Assembly (NCBI GenBank): GCA_025350865.1
Contig: JANXWZ010000230.1
Coordinates: forward strand, 1 to 34,627
Origin: Rhodanobacteraceae bacterium
Lineage (GTDB): Bacteria; Acidobacteriota; Terriglobia; Terriglobales; Acidobacteriaceae
Direction of reading: 5' to 3'
DNA length: 34,627 nucleotides
In this document: one piece after another, positions 1 through 8,067 of the stretch
Layout: each line of letters begins with the position of its first letter
Numbering within the stretch: position 1 is the stretch's first letter
Notes under the pieces: generated by a model
What the model was told of the DNA's origin: nothing
The model's database searches: none
Seen by the model: the letters and a program-made list of their open reading frames with translations, nothing else
Made by a program: the position numbers and the translations under genes

Positions 1-807
1 GGTCGCGAGTTCGAGAGTATGCGCGACTACGTCGGCGGCGATGAACTCCGAAACCTCTCCTGGACCGCGACCGCGCGCCGCGGCAAGCTCATCACCCGCC
101 AGTTCACCACAGAGCGCAGCCAGCAGGTGTGGGTGGTTCTCGACGCCGGACGGCTCTCCCGCACCGCCTTCACCCTGCAGCGAGTTGCCGTCCGGTTGCA
201 AAACGAAACCGAGTACGAATCCGCCGAAAATCTGCAACTGGTGGTGACCCAACTCGACCAGGCTGCCAGCGCCGCCGTCATGCTCGCCGAGGCCGTCAGC
301 GGCTCCGGCGACAAGTGCGGCCTGCTCACCTACGGACGCCGCGTTCAGCAGCAGCTTCTCCCCGGCTCCGGTCCCGCCCATCTCCGCACCATGATCGACC
401 AGCTCGCCCAGGTGCGCGGCGAAGCTGCCGAGGCTAATCACCTTCAAGCCGCGTCCAGACTCCGCCAGCTCCAGCGGCGCCGCGGCCTGATCATCTGGAT
501 TACCGAGATCGCCGACAGCGCCGGCAGGCCGGAGATCGTCACCGCCGCCGCAGAGCTGGTGCGGACCCACCTGGTCCTGCTCGTCCTCCTGGAGCATCCG
601 GAGCTCGAAGAGCTGGCGAACCGCGAGGTCAAATCGACGGACGAGATGTATGCCTCCGCCGCCGCAGCCGAGATGTTGGGTCGCCGAAGAGAAACCATTG
701 CAACCCTCCGCCGTCAGGGCGTCCTCGTCGTAGAAAGCACCCCCGGAGACGTGGGCATCCGGGCGATCAACTCCTACCTCGACGTGAAGGCACGTGGGCT
801 GATCTAA
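1..807 (+). CDS. DUF58 domain protein, 5' end outside the window
   Basis: The reading frame is open from base 1, so the true start lies upstream. The first codons read GREFESMRDYVGGDELRNLS, which matches the DUF58 signature G-R-x-F-x-x-x-R-x-Y-x-x-G-D-x-x-R. It is followed by W-x-x-x-A-R and a von Willebrand-A-like strand (VWVVLDAGRLSR). About 268 residues are visible, covering the C-terminal half of a typical DUF58 protein. Members usually sit beside a MoxR AAA+ ATPase and membrane partners, and the SpoIIM-like and RDD genes that follow fit that neighbourhood. The biochemical role of DUF58 is not established; a role in envelope or stress-linked complex assembly is an inference from other bacteria. 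The ATG at 19 is internal to the conserved motif and is not the start. Confidence 0.85.
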   Translation, partial: GREFESMRDYVGGDELRNLSWTATARRGKLITRQFTTERSQQVWVVLDAGRLSRTAFTLQRVAVRLQNETEYESAENLQLVVTQLDQAASAAVMLAEAVSGSGDKCGLLTYGRRVQQQLLPGSGPAHLRTMIDQLAQVRGEAAEANHLQAASRLRQLQRRRGLIIWITEIADSAGRPEIVTAAAELVRTHLVLLVLLEHPELEELANREVKSTDEMYASAAAAEMLGRRRETIATLRRQGVLVVESTPGDVGIRAINSYLDVKARGLI

Positions 808-846
808 GCCGAATTTCCCCATTGCTACCCAGCCAAACCCACCGCC

Positions 847-884
847 GCCGTCATTCTGGCAAAGCCAGAATCTCCGTATTTGTC
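847..884 (+). repeat. 38-bp hairpin repeat (family A), copy 1
   Basis: The core is an 8-bp perfect stem, ATTCTGGC / GCCAGAAT, with loop AAA. It is flanked by GCCGTC on the left and CTCCGTATTTGTC on the right. It lies between the convergent ends of the DUF58 and SpoIIM-like genes. The 38-bp unit recurs seven more times in this window. A role as terminator or mRNA 3'-end stabiliser is possible but not shown. Confidence 0.9.
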
Positions 885-890
885 TCTGTC

Positions 891-980
891 GTTAGGGCTA
901 AAGGCCCGTCCTATCCCAGCCTGGGGCAACGCCCCGGGTTCCGGGTCACGACAGGACCAGAGCGCTGAAGGCGCGACCTA
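891..980. repeat. Triple small-hairpin intergenic repeat (family D), copy 1
   Basis: Three compact hairpins follow one another: GGGC-TAAAG-GCCC (895-907), GGGGC-AAC-GCCCC (923-935) and GCGC-TGAAG-GCGC (962-974). The third loop, TGAAG, recurs in the related array at 17779-17903. The block fills the gap before the SpoIIM-like stop codon at 1012. It appears non-coding, although a spurious frame runs through it. Its arrangement resembles dispersed REP-like arrays; the function is unknown. Confidence 0.6.
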
Positions 981-1011
981 TCGGTACCATCACAACCATC
1001 CGAGAACAGCC

Positions 1012-2010
1012 CTAAGCGCTCACCGCAAGCTCCGCTTCAACCGCGTTGGCATCGATAACCAGCCGCGCCCGCCACCCCTCGCTCAGCCAAAGGATCATCC
1101 CCGCCGTAAGCACCCCAGAGACGGCGAACTTCAACGCGGTTGGCGCGCCCGAGGGCGACAGAAACCCTTCCAGCGATCCCGCGACGATCAGCAACGGCAC
1201 CGTACCCGCCAGCAGCCGGATCGCCTCCTGCCCAGCCAGCGCAAGGGCATCGCGACGGCCCAGATAACCCGGAAACAGCAGACCTACAGCGATGCGCAAC
1301 CCTGCCCCGCCCGCGATGAAGATGCTGGGCAGTTCCAGCGCACCATGCGCGGCCACAAACGTCGCCAACCGGAAGAGCATATCGTGCTGAAAGCAGGCGG
1401 TCCCGACGACTCCCAGCTGAAAACCGTTGAAGAACATCAACCAGACGGTAAACAGGCCCGCAGTGATGCCCCCCGCAAACGTCATGAAGCAGACCGAAAT
1501 GTTGTTCGTCATAATTGCGCTCGACTCCTGCGGCTTCGAGCCCAGGATCGAGTCGGTCCACATCTTATGATGTTCGATCGTATCCAGCATGTGCGGTCCA
1601 AGCATGGCGTGCATGAACTCCGGCCGAACCACCGTCACGATCACGCCAAGTCCAACCCCCAGGCAGAACAGCACAAACGCCGCCGCTGTATACGGCAGAA
1701 GCCGCCTGAAGACGCGCGGGTATTCATAGAACATGAAGCGCCAAAGCGTGCGCGGGCTTAGCCGTCCGCCCGAATAGACGAAATTATGTGCGCGACTGAC
1801 CAACCGGTTGAGGTACGCTTCGAGGGTGCGGGCTCCGTCGTCGGTACGCACAGCGGAGAGGTCCGCCGCAGCCTGACGATAGAGCAAGCCAAGATCACGC
1901 AGTTCCTGCACCGAAAGTGATTTCAGGCCGGTCAATTCGGCCTGCCCGGCAAGCGCTTCCAGACGGCCCCAGTTATCCTTGCGCAAAGCGATCCAACGAT
2001 TTGTAATCAT
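1012..2010 (-). CDS. SpoIIM-like (stage II sporulation protein M family) membrane protein
   Basis: The predicted protein has 332 residues. A soluble helical N-terminus of about 110 residues is followed by several hydrophobic helices. The family signature is visible as a TNNI segment and, further on, HGALELPSIFIAGGAGL, both characteristic of SpoIIM/DUF95 proteins. The start chosen is the ATG at 2010 (MITNRWIALRKDNW); an earlier in-frame ATG at 2103 would overlap the divergent RDD gene and has no family support. In sporulating Firmicutes SpoIIM takes part in engulfment. In Gram-negative non-sporeformers such as this one the family occurs with MoxR, DUF58 and RDD genes, where its job is unknown. 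Only 27 bp separate its start from the divergent RDD gene, so the two probably share a regulatory region. Confidence 0.85.
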   Translation of the reverse strand: MITNRWIALRKDNWGRLEALAGQAELTGLKSLSVQELRDLGLLYRQAAADLSAVRTDDGARTLEAYLNRLVSRAHNFVYSGGRLSPRTLWRFMFYEYPRVFRRLLPYTAAAFVLFCLGVGLGVIVTVVRPEFMHAMLGPHMLDTIEHHKMWTDSILGSKPQESSAIMTNNISVCFMTFAGGITAGLFTVWLMFFNGFQLGVVGTACFQHDMLFRLATFVAAHGALELPSIFIAGGAGLRIAVGLLFPGYLGRRDALALAGQEAIRLLAGTVPLLIVAGSLEGFLSPSGAPTALKFAVSGVLTAGMILWLSEGWRARLVIDANAVEAELAVSA

Positions 2011-2037
2011 CAGGATTCCAGGGGGCTCCAGAGAACG

Positions 2038-2895
2038 ATGTCCGAAGTGACCTACTACACCGACCAGTTGAGCATCGACACGCCCGAGCAGGTGGATTTG
2101 CACTTCCCGGTCGCAGGCATAGGAAGCCGCTTCATCGCCATCCTACTCGATTCCATCGTTCAAGCCGTAGCGTTCGCGCTACTCTACCTGCTCATTTATC
2201 TCACCTCGGCCTGGACTGCCATCAACCAGGGAATGGATCACCAGTCGGATACCGCGCAGAAGTGGCTGGTCGCCGCCATGATCCTGATTCACTTCGTTCT
2301 GATCTGGGGCTATTTCGCGCTGTTCGAGGCGTGGTGGAAGGGCCAGACGCCGGGCAAGCGGGTAATGAAGCTGCGTGTCCTCAAAGACTCCGGGCGATCG
2401 ATCACTTTGTTTGAATCCATGGCCCGCAACCTGATCCGCGTCGTCGACTATCTCCCCGGGATGTACCTCACCGGGCTGATCACCATGCTCTGCAACCGCA
2501 AGAACAAGCGGCTCGGCGACTACGTTGCCGGGACCATCGTCGTGCACGAGCGCATCGACGAGCAGCCTGTCCTCGACCACGCCAGCCGAACCTTTACCGC
2601 CTCGCTCGCACAGGCACCCTCACGCAGCTGGATGCCCGGAGCCAAAGAGGCCTGGGAGGCCAACGAAACCAAACTGCCAGCCGACGCCATCGCGAAACTA
2701 GGTAGCGGCGACCTGCATGTGATCGAAACTTTCTTCGGCCGCGCACTCGACCTGCCTGTCGTCAAGCGCGAGGAACTCAGCGCGAGGCTCGCCCAGACGA
2801 TGAGCGACAAGATGGGAGTACCCCTGCCCGAAGGCGTACAGGCCGAACGTATCCTGGAACTGATCGTGTTCCAGATGCGCGGGCAGGGGCGATAA
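2038..2895 (+). CDS. RDD family membrane protein
   Basis: A 285-residue protein beginning MSEVTYYTDQLSIDTPEQVD. The RDD domain spans roughly residues 20-175. It starts with the GIGSRFIAILLDSIVQ helix, which carries the family's conserved Arg and Asp, continues with helices near residues 75-100, and includes the GQTPGKRVMKLRVL segment typical of RDD proteins. A C-terminal soluble part of about 105 residues has no family I recognise. RDD proteins are proposed transport or ion-exchange membrane proteins, but most are uncharacterised. The gene is divergent from the SpoIIM-like gene and its stop is 2 bp from the convergent stop of the sugar dehydrogenase. Confidence 0.85.
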   Translation: MSEVTYYTDQLSIDTPEQVDLHFPVAGIGSRFIAILLDSIVQAVAFALLYLLIYLTSAWTAINQGMDHQSDTAQKWLVAAMILIHFVLIWGYFALFEAWWKGQTPGKRVMKLRVLKDSGRSITLFESMARNLIRVVDYLPGMYLTGLITMLCNRKNKRLGDYVAGTIVVHERIDEQPVLDHASRTFTASLAQAPSRSWMPGAKEAWEANETKLPADAIAKLGSGDLHVIETFFGRALDLPVVKREELSARLAQTMSDKMGVPLPEGVQAERILELIVFQMRGQGR

Positions 2896-2897
2896 AC

Positions 2898-4118
2898 TTA
2901 TTTCGGCGTAACGTGAAAGACAGCCCCCGGATTGGCATCCTCGACCATCCAAAGCGAGCCGTCCGGCGCCTGCTCGACGTCCCGAATGCGGTGACCCACA
3001 TCCCAGCGTTCCGCCGGCTTCGCTCCACCCTTGCCATCAAAGGTGATGCGCAGCAGAGCCTTCGAAGCCATACCGCTGATCAGCGCCGAGCCCTTCCATT
3101 CCGGGAACATCTTGCCGGTGTAGAACATGATGTTGCCGGGCGCGATAATCGGCGTCCAGTAGATCACGGGCTTGGTCAGGTCGGGCCGTGTATCGGGGCT
3201 GGGGATTGCCACGCCGTCGTAGTTCGTCGCGTAAGACGCCAACGGCCAGCCATAGTTCTTGCCCGGCTGAATCAGGTTCAGCTCATCGCCGCCCTTGGGT
3301 CCATGCTCAACCTCCCACAGACGTCCGTCCGGCGCGAAAGCGAGCCCATACGGAGTGCGGTGACCCGTGCTCCAGGTCTCGGCGGGGGTCATGTTCGTTC
3401 CGGGGAAGGTGAAGGTCCGCACAACCGCGGCAGTCTTGGCTTCCTCGGTATTGGCCGGTGGGTTGATGACCGGGATCGTCGGCGTTCCGGTCTTGCCTGC
3501 CATCGGATTACCGGGGGCGGGCTTGCCATCCAGGGTAAGCCGCAGAACCTTTCCCAGCGGCGAGTTCGGATCCTGGGCCGGCGTCATGCGCTGCCGATCG
3601 CCGGAGGTGAGGTACAAATATTTGCCGTCTGCTGAAAAAGCAACCGCTGCGCCGAACTGCCCGCCATTGCCTCGCTCGCCATCACGCCAGATCACTTGCA
3701 GCCCTTCCAGACTCGCCGTATCGGCACCCAGCTTCAGTTCTGCCTTGGCCAGCGCCAAGCTCGAACCGCCTTCTCCCGGCTCAGAATAAGTGAGGTAGAC
3801 ACTATGATCCTTGGCGTAATGCGGCGACAGATACACGCCCAGCATGCCGCCCTGTCCCTTCCAGAGGACCTCCGGCACGTTGGTCACCTGAGTCTTGGCT
3901 CCGGCCTGCGTCACAACCCACAGCGCCCCGACTTTCTCGGTAATCAACATGCGGCCATCCGGCAAAAACGCAATCCGCCACGGTAGTTTGAGGGTTGTCA
4001 CCTCGGTCATGGTGAACGGGACACCGGCCTCAGGCTTCTGTTCGCCTGCATTGATCTGCGCATTCGCCTGCGCCACACCAAGGGCCAGAACCAGCCCTCC
4101 GATTGCTAAGTGCTTCAT
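2898..4118 (-). CDS. Secreted PQQ-dependent sugar dehydrogenase (glucose/sorbosone dehydrogenase family)
   Basis: The predicted protein has 406 residues. It starts at the ATG at 4118 behind GAGGGAAA, with a Sec signal peptide MKHLAIGGLVLALGVAQANA. A longer frame upstream would run through the promoter region and lacks support. The mature part is a six-bladed beta-propeller of the GSDH type: LPWRIAFLPDGRMLITEK opens the first blade, HRTPYGLAFAPDGRLWEVEHG contains the conserved His/Gly/Asp motif, and GGDELNLIQPGKNYGWP is a hallmark stretch of the family. Such enzymes oxidise aldoses in the periplasm with PQQ and pass electrons to the respiratory chain. Substrate specificity cannot be read from sequence. 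It is divergent from a sugar transporter, which suggests a shared sugar-response regulon. Confidence 0.88.
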   Translation of the reverse strand: MKHLAIGGLVLALGVAQANAQINAGEQKPEAGVPFTMTEVTTLKLPWRIAFLPDGRMLITEKVGALWVVTQAGAKTQVTNVPEVLWKGQGGMLGVYLSPHYAKDHSVYLTYSEPGEGGSSLALAKAELKLGADTASLEGLQVIWRDGERGNGGQFGAAVAFSADGKYLYLTSGDRQRMTPAQDPNSPLGKVLRLTLDGKPAPGNPMAGKTGTPTIPVINPPANTEEAKTAAVVRTFTFPGTNMTPAETWSTGHRTPYGLAFAPDGRLWEVEHGPKGGDELNLIQPGKNYGWPLASYATNYDGVAIPSPDTRPDLTKPVIYWTPIIAPGNIMFYTGKMFPEWKGSALISGMASKALLRITFDGKGGAKPAERWDVGHRIRDVEQAPDGSLWMVEDANPGAVFHVTPK

Positions 4119-4142
4119 TGTGTTTTCCCTCGACTTGTGTGG

Positions 4143-4156
4143 ACTGGTAGACCAGT
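4143..4156. promoter_or_regulatory. Candidate GntR/FadR-family operator
   Basis: ACTGGTAGACCAGT is a perfect inverted repeat with 6-bp arms and a 2-bp centre. It matches the TGGT-NN-ACCA core bound by the FadR subfamily of GntR regulators. It lies 25 bp upstream of the dehydrogenase ATG, in the 191-bp gap shared with the divergent MFS gene. No regulator gene is visible in the window, so the assignment rests on the motif alone. Confidence 0.45.
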
Positions 4157-4225
4157 TGCTGAGGTCAGCACTTCTGTTATAACACTTCGTTTTCCTCTGT
4201 TGCGTAACCGACAGGCTCGATTTTC

Positions 4226-4254
4226 TTGACACACACAAGCTGGAAGGATATTCG
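4226..4254 (+). promoter_or_regulatory. Sigma-70-like promoter for the MFS transporter
   Basis: A perfect -35 box TTGACA (4226-4231) is followed after exactly 17 bp by TATTCG (4249-4254), a moderate -10 box. It points toward the ATG at 4310, giving a leader of roughly 50 bases. On the opposite strand, TATAAC (4181-4176) could be the -10 box for the dehydrogenase, though no good -35 box accompanies it. Confidence 0.5.
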
Positions 4255-4309
4255 TGGTGGGACGCGTTGCGGGTGACGAGTCGCCGCCCGGAGAGCACAA
4301 ACAGCCCCT

Positions 4310-6013
4310 ATGACAGCACGCGCCAGCAACACCGTTCGTTACACACAATTCCTGATCTTCATCGCCGGTCTCGGCGGCCTGCTCTACGGCATCGATATCG
4401 GCATCATCGCCGCAGCCCTTTTGTACCTCGGCAAAACGGTCAACCTGACGGTGGAGCAGACGTCGGCAATCGTAGCCGCCGTGCTGGGCGGCGGAATGTG
4501 CTCGTCGCTGGTGGCAGGGGTACTGGCGGATTTCTTCGGCCGCAAGCGCATGATGACCGTCAGCGGGCTGATGTTCGTCGCCAGCGTCGGGCTCATCGTC
4601 ATCTCCCAAGGTTTCGTCCCGCTGCTGGTTGGCCGCTTGCTGCAGGGAGCCAGCGGCGGCGTTATCGCAGTCGTCGTACCGCTCTACCTCGCCGAGTGTC
4701 TCGGCGCAAAGCATCGCGGCAAAGGCACAGCCGTCTTTCAGTTCATGCTCACCTTCGGCATCGTCATCGCCGCGCTGATCGGGTGGTTCTACACGTCGCG
4801 GGCAGAGGCCGCGATTGCCGCAGCCGCAGGCAATGCTATCGCGATCAAAGCCGTACAGGATTCCGCCTGGCGGGGAATGTTCCTCGCCGTCGTCTATCCC
4901 GGCCTGATCTTCGTCGTTGGCTCCTTCTTCCTCAGCGAAACCCCGCGCTGGCTCTTCCGCCGTGGCCACAAAGACCAGGCTTTGGCCGCGCTCAGGCGTT
5001 CGTCGCCCGAGGATGAAGCACAACTCCAACTGCACGAGATGGAGGACCTCGCCGCGAACAAGGCCGAAGACAGCAAGACGCAATCCTCGGACTCGCTGTT
5101 GCAGCGGAAGTACGTGATTCCGTTCGTGCTCGCATGCATTGTGCTCGCCTGCAACCAGACCACCGGCATCAACTCCATCCTCAGCTTCCTCGTCATCATC
5201 CTCAGGCAGGCCGGCATGACGGCGGCCCATGCCACGCAGGGCGACGTCGCCGTAAAGATCATCAACTGCGTGATGACGCTCGTAGCCGTAGCCTTCGTCG
5301 ACCGCAAAGGCCGCAGGTTTCTTCTCAAGGTTGGGACGGGCGGAATCATCATCGCGCTGGTAGCCGGTGCGCTCGTCTTCCGGACGTTCGAGTCCAGGCG
5401 CAGCGATGAGAAAGACCGCCTGCAGCAGCTTGTCAGCGGCAACCGCCTCCAGGTTCCGCTCACCCAGCTTGGGCTGGGGGATACAAGCGGCAAGCCCGTA
5501 ACCCTCACCGTCCTGTACAGCTACGGCGCGGGTGACCGCGTCGCAACGGTAGTCAGCACCGATCCCAATCCAGCCATCGACATCGCGCCCGAGCCCGGCG
5601 CCGAGACCACCGCCGGCCTGACCATCAAGCGCGCGCTCTACGGCCCCGTACCGGGCGAAACTACCGGCTGGCTGATCATGGGGTGCATGGCGCTTTTCAT
5701 CGCAGCGTTCGCATTCGGCCCCGGTGTGGTCGTGTGGCTCATGCTCTCGGAGCTCATGCCCACGCGGATTCGCTCCACCGGCATGGGAATCGCGCTGCTG
5801 CTCAACCAGGGAATCTCGACGCTCATCGCAGCAGTCTTCCTGCCCGTAGTGGGCAACTACGGGTACGCCGCCATGTTCGTCTTCTGGGCGCTCTGCACTG
5901 TCGTCTACTTCTCCACCGCAGCCTTCTTCCTCCCGGAAACCAAGGGTAAAACGCTTGAAGAAATCGAGGCCCACTTCGACCGCGCTGGAGTTAGGGCGTC
6001 CGCCAAAGCTTAG
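4310..6013 (+). CDS. MFS sugar porter with an unusual extracytoplasmic insertion
   Basis: A 567-residue, 12-helix major facilitator of the sugar porter family. Visible motifs are FFGRKR (loop 2-3, about residue 75), RGKGTAVFQ, ETPRWLFRRG (about residue 210, the PESPR-type motif ending the N-half), DRKGRRFLLK (about residue 331) and the C-terminal PETKGKTLEEIE. It should import a hexose, pentose or related sugar, probably by proton symport. Residues about 360-450, between helices 9 and 10, form a long hydrophilic stretch that ordinary porters such as XylE lack and that should face the periplasm. A second small expansion lies near residues 165-187. Its start has GGAGAG 14 bases upstream. It is divergent from a periplasmic sugar dehydrogenase. 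Confidence 0.88.
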   Translation: MTARASNTVRYTQFLIFIAGLGGLLYGIDIGIIAAALLYLGKTVNLTVEQTSAIVAAVLGGGMCSSLVAGVLADFFGRKRMMTVSGLMFVASVGLIVISQGFVPLLVGRLLQGASGGVIAVVVPLYLAECLGAKHRGKGTAVFQFMLTFGIVIAALIGWFYTSRAEAAIAAAAGNAIAIKAVQDSAWRGMFLAVVYPGLIFVVGSFFLSETPRWLFRRGHKDQALAALRRSSPEDEAQLQLHEMEDLAANKAEDSKTQSSDSLLQRKYVIPFVLACIVLACNQTTGINSILSFLVIILRQAGMTAAHATQGDVAVKIINCVMTLVAVAFVDRKGRRFLLKVGTGGIIIALVAGALVFRTFESRRSDEKDRLQQLVSGNRLQVPLTQLGLGDTSGKPVTLTVLYSYGAGDRVATVVSTDPNPAIDIAPEPGAETTAGLTIKRALYGPVPGETTGWLIMGCMALFIAAFAFGPGVVVWLMLSELMPTRIRSTGMGIALLLNQGISTLIAAVFLPVVGNYGYAAMFVFWALCTVVYFSTAAFFLPETKGKTLEEIEAHFDRAGVRASAKA

Positions 6014-6047
6014 AGCGAATCCTCCGCTGCCATACCCACGCCCAGAT

Positions 6048-6085
6048 GCCGTCATTCTGGCGCAGCCAGAATCTCCGTAGTTGCC
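6048..6085 (+). repeat. 38-bp hairpin repeat (family A), copy 2
   Basis: Stem ATTCTGGC / GCCAGAAT with loop GCA, flanked by GCCGTC and CTCCGTAGTTG. It lies between the convergent ends of the MFS gene and the sugar kinase gene. Confidence 0.9.
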
Positions 6086-6106
6086 CTTCAAGCCCCACGA
6101 CTCGCC

Positions 6107-7195
6107 CTAAATCGACTCCACCAACCGTCGCATCGCCCCTTCCTGCTCCTCAATCGAAGCCACCAGCTTGAACTGTGTGCGGCACCGATCAAGGTTCTGC
6201 CCCGGCCGATGAGTCTTGTAATAGGTGTCCCCGGCAAGGTAGTCGGCAAGAAAACGAATTCCCTGCTCGAACGCAATCAGTCTGGCGGCGGTAACAAGAT
6301 TGCCGCGTTCGGCAGCCGTGAGAAACGCTCCGGCGGACGCCAGATAACCGCGTGCAACCGCTTCAAACATGGGGAACTGCATCGTCACCTTCGCGAGGTC
6401 CTGCTCGTCCTCCGCAGCCGCCGTGGTGGAGGTCCGGACCATGTCGCCGAAGTCGTACGGCGCCAATCCCGGCATCACCGTGTCGAGGTCAATCACGCAG
6501 AGACCTTCGCCCGTGCGGTCGTCCAGCAATACGTTATTGAGCTTCGTATCGTTATGCGTCACGCGTTCCGGCAGCTGGGCATCCAGCAGCGCGCTGGTGA
6601 AGGTATGGCGCTGGAATGCGAAATCGATCTCCGCGTTTGCGATGTGAGCGCGGTTGGCGACGTCCGCCGTAATCGCCATATCCAATTGGGCAAAACGCTT
6701 CGGCGTGTGGTGGAAGTCCGGAATGGTGTCGTGCAGGCGTGGCAACGGAAGGTCGGCCAGCAGCCGCTGAAAGTCGCCAAAGGCCTTGGCAGCCTCGAAC
6801 GCCTGCACGGTCGATTCGACGATGTCGAAGGTCCGTGCCTGCTCAATAAATCGATAAGCTCGCCAACAGTTCCCCGCAGTGTCGACATGCCATGCAAGCG
6901 ACTCGCATGTCGGGATCACCGTGAGGCTGCGGCGGTGGCTGTCCGCATCACCCGCAAGCTTGCCAGCAAGGTGCGCCGTGACGCGCTGGATGTTCTGCAT
7001 CAGCGCCGCTGGGTCGGTAAAGATGTGGCGATTAATGCGCTGCAGAAGATAGCTCGCAGCCTGACCGGGCGTGCGGAAGAGGACGCGGTACGAGTCGTTG
7101 ATGTGGCCGCTGCCCGTAGGCGTTGCGGACACGAACTCGCCCGGAATAGCGAACGCGCGAGCGATTCGGGCGAGGTCCGGCATAGGCGTGATCAC
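6107..7195 (-). CDS. APH-fold sugar kinase, similar to N-acetylhexosamine 1-kinase (NahK)
   Basis: The predicted protein has 362 residues. I place the start at a GTG (7195): GGAG lies 8 bases upstream and the codon overlaps the preceding TGA (GTGA), implying translational coupling. The ATG at 7183 has no ribosome site. The kinase fold is shown by GSGHINDSYRV (nucleotide-binding loop, about residue 25), HNDTKLNNVLL (catalytic loop) and VIDLDTVMPG (metal-binding Asp). The overall pattern, including the YLLQRINRHIF segment after the loop, is that of NahK-type anomeric kinases, which make sugar 1-phosphates from GalNAc, GlcNAc or related sugars. Its position after a nucleotidyltransferase and a secreted glycosidase supports a sugar-activation role. 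The substrate is unproven. Confidence 0.8.
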   Translation of the reverse strand: MITPMPDLARIARAFAIPGEFVSATPTGSGHINDSYRVLFRTPGQAASYLLQRINRHIFTDPAALMQNIQRVTAHLAGKLAGDADSHRRSLTVIPTCESLAWHVDTAGNCWRAYRFIEQARTFDIVESTVQAFEAAKAFGDFQRLLADLPLPRLHDTIPDFHHTPKRFAQLDMAITADVANRAHIANAEIDFAFQRHTFTSALLDAQLPERVTHNDTKLNNVLLDDRTGEGLCVIDLDTVMPGLAPYDFGDMVRTSTTAAAEDEQDLAKVTMQFPMFEAVARGYLASAGAFLTAAERGNLVTAARLIAFEQGIRFLADYLAGDTYYKTHRPGQNLDRCRTQFKLVASIEEQEGAMRRLVESI

Positions 7196-8067
7196 GCGAG
7201 CCGCTCCGGATAATCGCCCGCAGCAATCAGCGCGCGGACGCGTTCCCTGACCCTCGGCAGGTCGGCCCGATAGGTGATGCCAAACCACGCGTCGGCGCTC
7301 TGCAACACCCGCACCCGCGCGCGATGCACGGCGATCAGTTCATCCATAAACGTCGGCAGAAAGGCTTCAGCCTTCAAATCCGTCCCATGCTCGGTGAGGA
7401 AATGCGCGAAGTAGTCGCGCAGCCGTGGAAAGATGGCTGGCGTAAAGCCCCAGATGTTCATCGAAACCAACGTGTCGCCGCCGAGCAGCTCGGAGCCGGC
7501 GATCGCTCCGTCCGGCGCGATGCCGGTCCGTTCTACGATCGCCCGCAGCAGGCCGTCCGAGTCGACCTCGCACACACCTCGCGAGACAGTGCCAAACGGC
7601 GACAGCGTCGCGCGCAACGGGTACGCGGCCATTGCGTAATCCGTCGAGCCACCTCTCAAATGATCCGCGAGCAGATGAAAGGTCTGCCGCCCATAAAAGT
7701 CGTCTGCGTTGATCACGGCGAACGGTCCGGCAATTGCATCTGCCGCAACCAGCGCGGCCTGGGCCGTACCCCAGGGCCGCGACCGGCCAGGAGGAACAAC
7801 GAAAGTCGGAGGTATCGCGGCAAGCTCCTGAAAGGCATAGTCGATCGCGATACGGGACGAGAAACGCGCCGCAACCGTCTCGCGAAATGCCGCCTCGTTC
7901 TCGCGGCGGATCACGAACACCACCCTTGCGAATCCCGTGCGGATGGCGTCATAGAGCGAGTAGTCCAGAATGGTCTCGCCGCCCGGGCCGACGGGGTCAA
8001 GCTGCTTCAGGCCACCGTATCGGCTGCCAAGCCCAGCAGCCATCACCACTAATGTCAGAGGCTCCAT
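7192..8067 (-). CDS. Sugar-1-phosphate nucleotidyltransferase family protein
   Basis: A 291-residue protein with the N-terminal NTP-transferase signature VVMAAGLGSRYGGLKQLDP, a variant of the GxGTRxxPxTxxxPK loop, and a central AVINADDFYG segment containing the metal-binding Asp. Such enzymes join a sugar 1-phosphate to an NTP. Which nucleotide and sugar cannot be told here. The ATG at 8067 shares one base with the stop of the upstream glycosidase gene (TAATG), and its own stop overlaps the kinase start, so all three genes are probably translated in sequence from one mRNA. Pairing with a NahK-like kinase suggests that the kinase product is this enzyme's substrate. Confidence 0.8.
   Translation of the reverse strand: MEPLTLVVMAAGLGSRYGGLKQLDPVGPGGETILDYSLYDAIRTGFARVVFVIRRENEAAFRETVAARFSSRIAIDYAFQELAAIPPTFVVPPGRSRPWGTAQAALVAADAIAGPFAVINADDFYGRQTFHLLADHLRGGSTDYAMAAYPLRATLSPFGTVSRGVCEVDSDGLLRAIVERTGIAPDGAIAGSELLGGDTLVSMNIWGFTPAIFPRLRDYFAHFLTEHGTDLKAEAFLPTFMDELIAVHRARVRVLQSADAWFGITYRADLPRVRERVRALIAAGDYPERLA

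Noticed and set aside
880-1761. 293-codon plus-strand frame starting in repeats
   Set aside because: It begins in the family A/D repeats and runs antisense to the SpoIIM-like gene; no domain was seen.
4115-6091. 658-codon open frame on the minus strand opposite the MFS gene
   Set aside because: It is antisense to a well-supported transporter, starts in a family A repeat, and its translation has no recognisable domain. High GC makes such long shadows common.
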